This document shows, one piece after another, positions 17,322 through 25,378 of a stretch of DNA of 31,048 nucleotides. Below the pieces are notes generated by a model that was not told where the DNA came from, did no database searches, and worked only from the letters and a program-made list of their open reading frames with translations. Position numbers and translations under genes: made by a program. The stretch comes from Gammaproteobacteria bacterium (GTDB lineage Bacteria > Pseudomonadota > Gammaproteobacteria > Pseudomonadales > Halomonadaceae), in contig JAMCZP010000313.1 in NCBI GenBank assembly GCA_023485185.1, positions 1 through 31,048 of the forward strand. Direction: 5' to 3'. Position 1 is the stretch's first letter. Each line of letters starts with the position of its first letter.

Positions 17322-19091
17322 CTATGCTAAGTCACTGCGACCAATACTGACCTTGCTAAAAGCATTTAACACAGAGGCTTCGCAGGGTATCTGTTCCTTT
17401 TTGGATTTAGGGTGCTTGAACGTATCGGCGAATCCTGGGCAGTGACCAACTAGTTTTTGGACAACACCTTCTACGTGCCGCACGTTAGACAGCACTTGGC
17501 GTAACCACTGCTCGAAGCTGCCTTGGTGGCTCAGCGTGAAGACTAAACCTTTATAGGAAGGAGGCTTGGATGCCTCCTCGCTACCGCCAGCTCTGGGTTT
17601 TGGAGGGCGTCGTTGGATCTCCATGAGATAGAGCGTTTGATCTAACACATGCACCCGAACGACGAGCACCCCGCGAGGTACCTTGGTCTGAGTATCAATG
17701 TAAACCCAATTAGCGACTGACGTTTCCACCTCCTCGTCTATTTCGAAAGGTTCGAGGCTGATCAACCGAGGGTCGGGGGAAGTGCTAAAGCCGACTTCAA
17801 AGGTAAACCAGCTAACGCCACGAATCGTTTCGGGATAGGCCGATTGCAAATAGAGAAGCGCATTCCACATATCACGTAGAAAGCCCTGTGATTCCAGTGT
17901 AATAGGAGCATGAATAGAGGCCTGTCCGACCCCTTTTCCTGATCCATGCGGCTCCCCAGTGGAGAAAATAGTTTCGTCACCCGGAACGGGGACGCCTCGT
18001 GTATCGGGCACATTTTTTCGAGTATATCGTTTATCCAAGACGGCGCGAGGCTTACCTAAAATAACGAATTCGTCCTCAGGAAGGTCTAGCCAAGAAGAGC
18101 CATGGTCGGGCTCTTCATCATCCGTCAGGTCAATGACATCGGGGATGTCTTGAAGCTGATGATAGGGAAATTGAGTGGGAGCATCATCGCCATCGGTGGC
18201 TGGTACTGTCGTTGACTTCTCTCTTTCGCGGTGGATCGTGGCACCATCGGGCTGCGTACAGCCTAATATCTGCAAGCCTAGGAATGTGTTGCCACCATCA
18301 ATTGGAACGCCAGAAACAGAGATTTCCCCGCTGCCTTGAAACCATGGGGTGGCTTTTAAAAGCATCTCATCTGGCGTGGAGCTGGTTTCAAATTGTGAAT
18401 ATATATATTTTGCAGCGCGCTTGGCATACGGATCGTACAACATATGCGCGAGCAAAATGGCATCGTGTTTATGAACATGATAGGTAAATTTGACAGGCCA
18501 CGTACCTGGGGATGCAGGCGCATCAAGCGGTCGATAAAGACGTTTTTTGACTTCTTCCCAAGGGTAAGTGGCGAGCACTCGCTTGATTTCAGAAGATCGG
18601 CCGTAAACGCGAATAAAAAATTCTGTGCAAGGGATGAGCAAGTGTTTGCCATCTGGAAGGTCAAATTCAATCAGGTATGTTTTGTGCTGATTTTTCTGGG
18701 GTAAGTAGTTCGAGTCATGAAAAGCGGTATAGAGGCTTCGTCCTGATTGTCGTAAATCATCTAAGGTGACAATTCGCCAGCCGCCTGGAGAAAAAGAAAC
18801 GGAGAATTTTCTTTCCTCGTAGGCAATACGCGAGCTACTCACGCCCTTTTCCCATACTGACCCTATTCTCAATAGCCCAAGATGCGTTAAGACAGTCTCA
18901 CGTCTCATCACGCCTCCTAAGTTATTTTCATGGTCGATGGTTCTTAAGAAGATATGGATTTTAGGGACGCTTCGTAAGCGATTGTTCTTAAATATAGGCC
19001 CGTACCACCAAACGACCAAGCGCTCTGCCTCGTTTTTTAGGGTGCCATCATGGAAGCTAAAGGTTCTGGATTGTTTAAGAGAAACGGTCAC
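17322..19091 (-). CDS. TnsE-like protein at the transposon right end (tentative)
   Basis: Long ORF of 589 codons reading inward from the right end, starting with GTG about 80 bp from the tip; no clear ribosome binding site, next ATG only at codon 62. I do not recognise it with certainty. Resemblances to Tn7 TnsE (about 540 residues), from memory and without alignment: an N-terminal block about the element's own size class (WWYGPIFKNNRLRSVPKIHIF), a low-complexity acidic middle (about 290-345, IDLTDDEEPD), and a C-terminal domain where RGVLVVRVHVLDQTLYLMEI, then LVFTLS, then SFEQWLRQVL, then HPKSKK follow TnsE's order of beta strands, LST, W and HPK. TnsE directs Tn7 to replicating or mobile DNA. 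It could instead be an unrelated cargo protein. Confidence 0.55.
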   Translation of the reverse strand: MTVSLKQSRTFSFHDGTLKNEAERLVVWWYGPIFKNNRLRSVPKIHIFLRTIDHENNLGGVMRRETVLTHLGLLRIGSVWEKGVSSSRIAYEERKFSVSFSPGGWRIVTLDDLRQSGRSLYTAFHDSNYLPQKNQHKTYLIEFDLPDGKHLLIPCTEFFIRVYGRSSEIKRVLATYPWEEVKKRLYRPLDAPASPGTWPVKFTYHVHKHDAILLAHMLYDPYAKRAAKYIYSQFETSSTPDEMLLKATPWFQGSGEISVSGVPIDGGNTFLGLQILGCTQPDGATIHREREKSTTVPATDGDDAPTQFPYHQLQDIPDVIDLTDDEEPDHGSSWLDLPEDEFVILGKPRAVLDKRYTRKNVPDTRGVPVPGDETIFSTGEPHGSGKGVGQASIHAPITLESQGFLRDMWNALLYLQSAYPETIRGVSWFTFEVGFSTSPDPRLISLEPFEIDEEVETSVANWVYIDTQTKVPRGVLVVRVHVLDQTLYLMEIQRRPPKPRAGGSEEASKPPSYKGLVFTLSHQGSFEQWLRQVLSNVRHVEGVVQKLVGHCPGFADTFKHPKSKKEQIPCEASVLNAFSKVSIGRSDLA

Positions 19092-19100
19092 AAAGGCGCA

Positions 19101-19123
19101 CTCTATGTAAACTCAACATAGAG
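19101..19123. other. Inverted repeat in front of the TnsE-like gene
   Basis: CTCTATGT (19101-19108), 7-nt spacer, ACATAGAG (19116-19123): a perfect 8-bp inverted repeat between the right-end TnsB-type sites and the GTG start of the TnsE-like gene. It could be an operator or a transcript hairpin that blocks read-through from comM. A degenerate third end site (GGCGCA, 19095-19100) lies beside it. Confidence 0.5.
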
Positions 19124-19126
19124 ATT

Positions 19127-19162
19127 GTCGCAGCAATTATTGTTTAGTCGCAACAATTGTTG
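19127..19162. repeat. Right-end TnsB-type binding sites, two clear copies
   Basis: GTCGCAGCAATTATTG (19127-19142) and GTCGCAACAATTGTTG (19147-19162) are inverted copies of the left-end site, 20 bp apart, followed by the terminal AAATGACA. Left has four spread sites and right has two or three close ones, the asymmetry expected of Tn7-like ends. Confidence 0.8.
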
Positions 19163-19171
19163 GAAATGACA

Positions 19172-19176
19172 ACCTC
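19172..19176. repeat. Right target-site duplication, ACCTC (imperfect)
   Basis: Five bases outside the right end; the left copy is GCCTC. The single difference is silent in comM (GGT/GGC glycine), so either copy fits the original gene. Confidence 0.75.
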
Positions 19177-20113
19177 CACCCACCAACGCTGCGGCACTCG
19201 CACTGTGATGGGGTTGCCTAAACGGCCGCTTACCCCAATCGGCTTCAAGCGGTAACCCGCAGACCGAGCGCACCGCAGCGACTTCCAGGGCATCTTCTTC
19301 GGAAAGCGCGGGCAGAATACCGGGTAAGCGACTGGCTAACATGGTCTTGCCGGTACCGGGTGGGCCTGCAAAGAGTAGGTTATGGCCCCCTGCCGCAGCC
19401 ACTTCAAGCGCGCGGCGTGCCTGCTGCTGGCCGCGTACATCGGCCAGATCATCAACCGGTGAGGTGGTTTTGACCGAGGCGCTGAGTTTATGTGGGGTAA
19501 TCTTATCTTGATCGAGTAAATGCGCGACTACTTGCCAGAGAGTGTCGGCAGGTAGCACCGGTAAATCGCCTGCTAAGGCTGCTTCATCGGCGCAGGCACG
19601 GGGGATGATCAGCGCTTTTTTCGCCCGCCGCGTGGCAAGCGCAAACGGTAGTATCCCTGGTACGGCACGTAATTTGCCATCCAGTGCTAACTCACCCGCG
19701 CACTCCATGCCTTCTAACGCTTCCACTGGGATTTGCCCAGAGGCGGCGAGAATGCCTAACGCGATAGGAAGATCAAAGCGACCACCCTCTTTGGGTAGGT
19801 CAGCAGGGGCAAGGTTGAGCGTAATACGCCGGGTATTAGGAAAATCAAAACCCGCATTGACTAGCGCACTGCGCACCCGTTCGCGGCTCTCTTTTACGGC
19901 GGTTTCTGGCAAGCCCACCAGCGTTAGGCCCGGCAAGCCGTTAGCCAAATGCACTTCAACATGCACTGCTGGTGCATCTAAGCCTACGCCTGCGCGCGTG
20001 GCGACAATGGCTAGTGTCATCGCTTTCCCTCGCTAAATTAACTACTTCGTAGCTAACTCTACTTTACCTTTGCAATGTAAATCTAGCGCTTGGCGTATTT
20101 GCTGCTTGTCAAT

Positions 20114-21004
20114 TTAGTTCGATAGAACGGTATCGTATGCCTCTAACGCTGCTGTAAGTTCGCGGGCAAAGCGCTGGGCGGAGGGTAGCGCGCCAAAGCT
20201 CCATACTGGTGGTAGGCGAAGTAGATGGTTGTGTTTCACGCTGGGTAGCTGCTGCCATAGACCACTCTTGGCCAGTTGCTCTTCGACCCCGGCGGGCAAC
20301 GGGTCGATAATGACAAGCGTTGCCTCAGAATAGCGGGCCAGCGCTTCAATTCCCACTAACGCAAACCCCCAGTCGTTGGTGGGTTGATCCCAGGCATTGG
20401 GAAGGTCGAGCTGCTCCAGCACGGCGTTGTATAAGCTATTTTCTCCAAACACGCGTACGTGGCGAGCATCCATAAACTGCACCATCAGCAGTGGCGCGTT
20501 TTCTGCCTGTGAGGGGGGCCGGGTTTCGCGCAGGCTAGTCATTAACTCTTGGGTTTGGGCAATCAGCGCTTCTGCCTGAGGTTGGCGCTCGGTTAATTCG
20601 CCCAACTGGCGGGTAAGGGTCTGCATCTCTTGCCAGGTATCGGTGCCGGGGGAGTAGAGCGCGAACGAAGAGACTGGCGCTATTCGCTCCAGGCGCGGTG
20701 TTAAACCGGCGAACATTGAAGAAATGAGCGTCTGTTCAGGCGGCACTTGGGCCAGCAGTTCGAAATTGGGCTGGGTGCGTAGCCCCATGTCGGTGGCACT
20801 GCTGGGGATCCGCGGCTCGCCCACCCATTGGTGGTAATCACTCTGCTGGGCGACGCTTCCTACAGGCGCATCAATTGCCAGCAACGTTTCAGCAATGGTC
20901 CAGTCGACCGCTGCCCACTGAGCCTGGGCGCTGGTAAACGGCAGCAGGCATACCGCGTATAGACCACATCGGGCGAGGAAAGCAAGCAGGGTGGTGCGGC
21001 GCAT
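20114..21004 (-). CDS. FhuD-like siderophore-binding protein (periplasmic, class III)
   Basis: Substrate-binding protein of an iron-siderophore ABC importer, 296 residues with a signal peptide ending near residue 28 (FTSAQAQ). It has the two-lobe FecCD-partner pattern: WTIAETLLAID near the start, a long linker helix (about 125-160), then PLLMVQFMDARHVRVFGENSLYNAVLEQLDLPNAW, split here only for reading, close to FhuD's segment RHMLVFGPNSL...NAW. This favours hydroxamate siderophores. No Cys-lipobox is seen, so it should be soluble. No permease or ATPase gene adjoins it here. It sits between comM and ubiK, genes that I expect to be nearer neighbours in relatives, so it may be a local insertion. 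A candidate Fur box lies upstream. Confidence 0.85.
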   Translation of the reverse strand: MRRTTLLAFLARCGLYAVCLLPFTSAQAQWAAVDWTIAETLLAIDAPVGSVAQQSDYHQWVGEPRIPSSATDMGLRTQPNFELLAQVPPEQTLISSMFAGLTPRLERIAPVSSFALYSPGTDTWQEMQTLTRQLGELTERQPQAEALIAQTQELMTSLRETRPPSQAENAPLLMVQFMDARHVRVFGENSLYNAVLEQLDLPNAWDQPTNDWGFALVGIEALARYSEATLVIIDPLPAGVEEQLAKSGLWQQLPSVKHNHLLRLPPVWSFGALPSAQRFARELTAALEAYDTVLSN

Positions 21005-21046
21005 GGTTAGGAAAGGCCATCCAAAAAATAAGAGATGTATTTAAAC

Positions 21047-21065
21047 GATAATGTTTATTGTTTGC
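21047..21065 (-). promoter_or_regulatory. Candidate Fur box upstream of the FhuD-like gene
   Basis: GATAATGTTTATTGTTTGC agrees with the 19-bp Fur consensus at 13 of 19 positions, including a perfect GATAATG half. It lies 43-61 bp before the start of a siderophore-uptake gene, the expected place for iron repression. Confidence 0.5.
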
Positions 21066-21290
21066 AAATCTGAATTTAGCTGAAAAAGCAGGTAAATGGC
21101 CATGGCTTGGATAAAGATCACATTTTTGATAGTAAACGACGCTGGGAATAGTAGGGAGTTAGCTATCCGGTGAGGGGTGCATCAATTTGGAGCATTTGTA
21201 TTTACTAATAAGACATCTGTTCTAACAGCTGCACGTAAATTGTTTATTTATCTTCGCTTGCTCTTTCTTGGTGCCTTTAATGATTTAACC

Positions 21291-21320
21291 AGCGGCAATT
21301 ATAGAGCCTCTATTGCCGCT
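21291..21320 (-). terminator. Hairpin after ubiK
   Basis: AGCGGCAA (21291-21298) pairs with TTGCCGCT (21313-21320), with an inner TAGAG/CTCTA stem and a TTA bulge. It starts 16 bp after the ubiK stop on the minus strand. There is no T-run. Confidence 0.5.
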
Positions 21321-21336
21321 GACTGATCACCCATAT

Positions 21337-21708
21337 TTAAACGGGCTTGGTGTCTTCATCGCTGTTTGGTGTTTGAGAGGCTTCTTGAGAAGCTTCTGAA
21401 GAGGGTTCTGGAGTAGGTACCGGCGGTACTTCGGCCTCCATTGGCGTGGCTGTGGTGGCTACCGACGCTTCTACCGTGGCTTCAAGATTCGCGACCTGGC
21501 GCTCCAGTGCCTCTACTCGTGAGCGCGTACGCTGCAGTACGTCCATCAAAATATCAAAATCCTCCCGTGAGACCAGCTCAAGGCGGTCAAAGGCGCCACG
21601 GACGACTTGCTGTACGCCCTTCTGAATATCTTCCGGCGCTTGGGAGGCATTCTGTAAACGGTCGCCGATCTGTTGAGCCAGGCGGCTAATGCGGTCTTGA
21701 GGCGCCAT
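21337..21708 (-). CDS. ubiK: UbiK-family ubiquinone biosynthesis accessory protein (YqiC, BMFP domain)
   Basis: Small protein of 123 residues. The first 85 fit the YqiC/UbiK family: RISRLAQQIGDRLQ, a short loop, then LVSREDFDILMDVLQRTRSRVEALERQVANLE, in two stretches forming an amphipathic helix and a C-terminal coiled coil. UbiK works with UbiJ as a scaffold in aerobic ubiquinone synthesis. The tail (about 90-123) is a Pro/Glu/Ser/Thr-rich disordered extension longer than in E. coli, common in related genera as far as I know. The start has the strong ribosome binding site GGAGAG. It is divergent from glnK and placed as in Pseudomonas (ubiK-like gene between comM and glnK-amtB). Confidence 0.9.
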   Translation of the reverse strand: MAPQDRISRLAQQIGDRLQNASQAPEDIQKGVQQVVRGAFDRLELVSREDFDILMDVLQRTRSRVEALERQVANLEATVEASVATTATPMEAEVPPVPTPEPSSEASQEASQTPNSDEDTKPV

Positions 21709-21849
21709 GTTTCTCTCCTAAATGGTCATATATAAAAATGAACTGCTTGCCTGTAAGGATACGCAACAGTTGGCAAGTTCGCATGTATCGTCTGCGATTA
21801 CTGTCAAAGTGCTTTCTGCATCGAAATGAAGCAGGCTACTTTTTCTTAC

Positions 21850-21864
21850 GCTCTTTTTTGGTGC
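21850..21864 (+). promoter_or_regulatory. Candidate NtrC (GlnG) binding site upstream of glnK
   Basis: GCTCTTTTTTGGTGC resembles the NtrC site GCAC-N7-GTGC with one change in the left half. It lies about 98-112 bp upstream of the sigma-54 promoter, a usual enhancer distance. Confidence 0.5.
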
Positions 21865-21961
21865 ATAAGCCGTGTTGCGAACGTAGGTTTGATCTGGGGA
21901 AAGGCTGTAAAACCCTCAATGTTGCGGCTAATTGGCTGACTTATAAGTAAAAAAAAACGGC

Positions 21962-21977
21962 TGGCACAGTATGCGCA
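21962..21977 (+). promoter_or_regulatory. Candidate sigma-54 promoter of glnK-amtB
   Basis: TGGCACAGTATGCGCA keeps the GG at -24 and GC at -12 with exactly 10 bp between and a perfect TGGCAC. The -12 part is weak (GC in place of TT before the GC). The predicted start is about 65 bp before the glnK ATG. Confidence 0.6.
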
Positions 21978-22020
21978 TTAACGGTTCAGGTGCTTATTCT
22001 GGCGGCTGTGCCGCTACTAA

Positions 22021-22392
<372 letters not shown>

Positions 22393-22481
22393 ACACAGTT
22401 AACCGGACTCTGTTGTTAGTCCAACTCTTCTCAGTAGAACTTTTCTTAGTACAGCTTGCATAGTGCAACGGGGAACAGACA

Positions 22482-23729
22482 ATGAACGAGTTTACAGAGT
22501 TGAGCTACGCGCTCGACACCTTTTACTTCTTAATTTGCGGCGTGCTGGTCATGTGGATGGCCGCTGGCTTCTCAATGCTCGAAGCGGGCATGGTGCGCTC
22601 TAAGAACACCGCTGAAATTCTAACTAAAAACATCTCGCTGTTTGCGATTGCCTGCACCATGTATTTGCTGGTGGGCTACTTCATCATGTACTCAAGCGGT
22701 GAGGGCGGTATCTTGCCTAATTTGGGTTTCTTGATTGGCACCGAGAACAGCGTTGATGCAGTTACTGCGGGCGGTGATGACGCTCCTTACTACTCCATGC
22801 GTGCCGACTTCTTCTTCCAGGTTGTGTTCGTTGCGACGGCCATGTCGATCGTCTCTGGTGCCGTTGCTGAGCGTATGAAGCTGTGGTCGTTCCTGGTCTT
22901 TGCTGTTGTGATGACCGCGGTGATTTATCCAGTCTCTGGCTACTGGACTTGGGGTGGCGGCTGGATAGATGCCGTTGGTTACTCTGATTACGCTGGTTCG
23001 GGCATTGTTCATATGGCGGGTGCTTCCGCGGCACTAGCAGGTGTCCTGGTTCTTGGTCCGCGTAAAGGCAAATATGGTAAAGATGGCTCTATCCACGCGA
23101 TTCCTGGTGCCAACATGCCTCTGGCTGCGCTGGGTACCCTGATTCTATGGATGGGCTGGTTCGGCTTTAATGGTGGCTCTGAGCTAAAAATGTCCGATAT
23201 CGGATCCGCTAACAACGTTGCGCAAGTATTTGTAAACACTAACGCCGCTGCGGCAGGTGGTGTCATTGCTGCTCTGATTTTGGCCAAGCTGTGGTTCCGT
23301 AAAGCCGACCTCACTATGGCACTGAACGGCGCGCTGGCAGGCCTTGTTGCGATTACCGCCGATCCACTATCTCCTTCTGCGCTAAGTGCTGCGATTATCG
23401 GTGCGATTGGTGGTTTGATTGTTGTTGCTGCTATCGTAACGCTTGATAAGTTGAAACTAGATGATCCGGTGGGTGCTATCTCAGTACACGGTGTTGTAGG
23501 TATCTGGGGTGTGCTGGCAGTGCCATTGAATAATGCCGACGCTACTTTTGGTGCTCAAATTATCGGTATCGCTGGTATCTTCGCCTGGGTCTTCCTGGCA
23601 AGCCTCGTGGTGTGGATGATCATCAAAGCGGTAATGGGTGTGCGGGTTAGCGAAGAAGATGAGTATGAAGGTGTCGATATCGCTGAGTGTGGTCTTGAAG
23701 CCTACCCAGAGTTTGGTGTTAAAAAGTAA
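22482..23729 (+). CDS. amtB: Ammonium channel AmtB
   Basis: Ammonium transporter of the Amt/Rh family, 415 residues and about 11 membrane helices. The conserved FSMLEAGMVRSKNT opening, the pore twin histidines in GIVHMAGASAALAG and ISVHGVVGIWG, and the GGGWI region are all present. The protein starts directly with a membrane segment (YALDTFYFLICGVLVMWMAAG in part), with no obvious cleaved signal peptide. The C-terminal cytosolic tail (about 385-415), through which PII proteins act, ends AYPEFGVKK. The gene is flanked on both sides by PII genes and followed by a strong terminator, so the downstream glnK2 probably needs its own promoter or read-through. Confidence 0.96.
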   Translation: MNEFTELSYALDTFYFLICGVLVMWMAAGFSMLEAGMVRSKNTAEILTKNISLFAIACTMYLLVGYFIMYSSGEGGILPNLGFLIGTENSVDAVTAGGDDAPYYSMRADFFFQVVFVATAMSIVSGAVAERMKLWSFLVFAVVMTAVIYPVSGYWTWGGGWIDAVGYSDYAGSGIVHMAGASAALAGVLVLGPRKGKYGKDGSIHAIPGANMPLAALGTLILWMGWFGFNGGSELKMSDIGSANNVAQVFVNTNAAAAGGVIAALILAKLWFRKADLTMALNGALAGLVAITADPLSPSALSAAIIGAIGGLIVVAAIVTLDKLKLDDPVGAISVHGVVGIWGVLAVPLNNADATFGAQIIGIAGIFAWVFLASLVVWMIIKAVMGVRVSEEDEYEGVDIAECGLEAYPEFGVKK

Positions 23730-23740
23730 GTTGATACTAA

Positions 23741-24235
<495 letters not shown>

Positions 24236-24246
24236 ATAGGTGAAGG

Positions 24247-24288
24247 GTGAATGGTAAGTAGTGAGTAGTAAGTTGTGAGTGGTAAGTG
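24247..24288. repeat. Degenerate heptanucleotide repeat, left arm
   Basis: Six consecutive 7-bp units related to GTGAATG: GTGAATG, GTAAGTA, GTGAGTA, GTAAGTT, GTGAGTG, GTAAGTG. They are in the opposite orientation to the perfect array at 24366-24413. Confidence 0.8.
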
Positions 24289-24290
24289 GC

Positions 24291-24328
24291 ACAAAGCCCC
24301 TGTGGATCATCTCCAGCAGGGGCTTTGT
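24291..24328. terminator. Strong hairpin between glnK2 and fpr
   Basis: ACAAAGCCCCTG (24291-24302) pairs perfectly over 12 bp with CAGGGGCTTTGT (24317-24328), loop 14 nt. It separates convergent glnK2 and fpr and probably serves both, although the T-run is minimal. Confidence 0.75.
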
Positions 24329-24365
24329 ATTAGTGATGTGATGATGACAGTAACGAGAGTTTCCT

Positions 24366-24413
24366 ATTCACCATTCACCATTCACCATTCACCATTCACC
24401 ATTCACCATTCAC
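24366..24413. repeat. Perfect heptanucleotide tandem repeat, right arm
   Basis: Six perfect copies of ATTCACC followed by a partial ATTCAC. They start 37 bp after the hairpin and end 7 bp before the fpr stop. The reverse complement gives GGTGAAT, matching the left-arm units. The copy number is likely to vary by replication slippage. Confidence 0.95.
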
Positions 24414-24420
24414 AGAAACA

Positions 24421-25197
24421 TTACTTCTCCACAAACGCACGCTCGATGACGTAGTCGCCCGGTTCGCCCATACGCGGTGAGATATTCAAACCCAGCTCGT
24501 CAAGCAGAGCGCTTGTATCGTCCAACATTGCCGGGCTACCACAAATCATTGCGCGGTCTTGGCGTGGATCGATAGGCGGCAAGCCGGTATCTTCGAACAG
24601 TTTGCCCGAACGGATATGGTCTGTCAGGCGCCCCATGGTATGAAACTCTTCACGAGTAACGGTGGGGTAGTACACCAGCTTTTCAGTCACCTCTTCACCC
24701 AGGTACTCATGGGCGGGCAGCTCTTTGGTAATGAAATCGGCGTAAGCCAGTTCAGAGACTTCGCGCACCCCATGAATCAGTACGATTTTCTCATAGCGCT
24801 CGTAAACTTCAGGGTCTTGAATCAAACTCATAAAGGGCGCTAAGCCTGTACCGGTCGAAAGCATATACAGGTTGCGACCAGGTAACAGGTCGTCAGTAAC
24901 CAGGGTGCCGGTAGGCTTGCGGCTAACCATAATTTGATCGCCTACTTTTAAGTGCTGAAGGCGTGAGGTGAGCGGGCCATCAGGAACCTTGATGCTGAAA
25001 AACTCAAGGTGGTCTTCGTAGTTGGGGCTAGCAATCGAGTAAGCACGCATTAACGGCTTGCCATTCACTTCCAGACCAATCATGACAAATTGGCCGGTTT
25101 TGAAGCGCAGGCTGCGTTCGCGAGTGGTGCGGAAGCTGAACAAGGTATCGTTCCAGTGGTGAACGCTAAGTACTTCTTCCAGAGCAAACTTACTCAT
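24421..25197 (-). CDS. fpr: Ferredoxin/flavodoxin-NADP+ reductase (Fpr)
   Basis: Soluble FAD enzyme, 258 residues, passing electrons between NADPH and ferredoxin or flavodoxin, with a role in oxidative stress and iron-sulfur repair. The FAD-binding motif RAYSIAS (about 51-57), the NADP-binding GTGLAPFMSL (about 115-124), AMICGSPAMLDD and the C-terminal VIERAFVEK are typical of the bacterial short Fpr class. The start has the ribosome binding site GGAGAAAA. The gene is divergent from a LysR-type gene, the same arrangement as fprA-finR in Pseudomonas putida, where FinR activates fpr under superoxide. Confidence 0.95.
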   Translation of the reverse strand: MSKFALEEVLSVHHWNDTLFSFRTTRERSLRFKTGQFVMIGLEVNGKPLMRAYSIASPNYEDHLEFFSIKVPDGPLTSRLQHLKVGDQIMVSRKPTGTLVTDDLLPGRNLYMLSTGTGLAPFMSLIQDPEVYERYEKIVLIHGVREVSELAYADFITKELPAHEYLGEEVTEKLVYYPTVTREEFHTMGRLTDHIRSGKLFEDTGLPPIDPRQDRAMICGSPAMLDDTSALLDELGLNISPRMGEPGDYVIERAFVEK

Positions 25198-25324
25198 GCC
25201 GTTTTCTCCATTAGACGACGCTTGCGTTACGCTGCGTCGATCATATTCCTAAAAAGAATAAAAAATATTAATTCTGTTGCCAGTAAGTCTAAGTAATGAG
25301 TGGTATATCTGTTAAGTGAATTAT

Positions 25325-25336
25325 AGTGATAACACT
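25325..25336. promoter_or_regulatory. Candidate LysR operator between fpr and the regulator gene
   Basis: AGTG-ATAA-CACT is a perfect short dyad in the divergent fpr/finR region, 43 bp before the regulator ATG. LysR regulators often bind such sites in front of their own gene. It is one candidate among several AT-rich stretches. Confidence 0.35.
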
Positions 25337-25378
25337 TATCTGTAGAATAGATATAGCTTTCAAACAAAGGTCATATTT

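Larger units (their letters stand above)
343..19171. mobile_element. Tn6022/Tn7-like transposon inserted in comM, 18.8 kb, carrying a heavy-metal and envelope island
   Basis: Both ends begin TGTCATTT reading inward and carry several copies of a TnsB-type site with a TGCGAC core. The element interrupts comM cleanly in frame and has a 4/5 matching 5-bp duplication. The left side holds tniC-tniA-tniB-tniD-tniE, the gene order of the Tn6022 family (known from A. baumannii comM islands). Cargo runs from 6.6 to 17.2 kb, and a TnsE-like gene reads inward from the right end. No complete insertion sequence, integron or antibiotic resistance gene is visible inside. All five transposition genes are open, with catalytic residues present where they can be judged, so the element may still be mobile. 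Confidence 0.9.
19103..20020 (-). pseudogene. comM: comM 5' part (N-terminal half of ComM), fused to 22 codons of transposon end
   Basis: Start of comM, with ribosome binding site GAGGGAAAG before ATG 20020. It encodes 283 native residues: the MTLAIVATRAGVG opening, the Lon-like fold (INLAPADLPKEGG type), and Walker A GPPGTGKTM, ending at PHHSASAAALVGGG. It then runs into the transposon right end for 22 residues rich in Asn, Cys and Leu and stops. Without Walker B and the rest of the ring domain it cannot act as the ComM helicase, so natural transformation of this strain is probably reduced. The truncated protein may still be made, because start and promoter region are intact. Its partner fragment is at 1-342. 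Confidence 0.95.
21005..21336. other. Gene-free stretch between ubiK and the FhuD-like gene
   Basis: AT-rich 332 bp with no convincing ORF. It holds a candidate Fur box (21047-21065), an NtrC-like site GCTCTTTCTTGGTGC (21260-21274) and the hairpin at 21291-21320 that closes ubiK. The remainder, about 21066-21259, shows nothing I can name. Confidence 0.6.

Noticed and set aside
21738..21950. Small ORF of 70 codons upstream of glnK
   Set aside because: No ribosome binding site, no family features, and it covers the NtrC-like site; treated as regulatory DNA.
24247..24413. Repeats as a CRISPR array
   Set aside because: Units are 7 bp with no spacers and no cas genes nearby.
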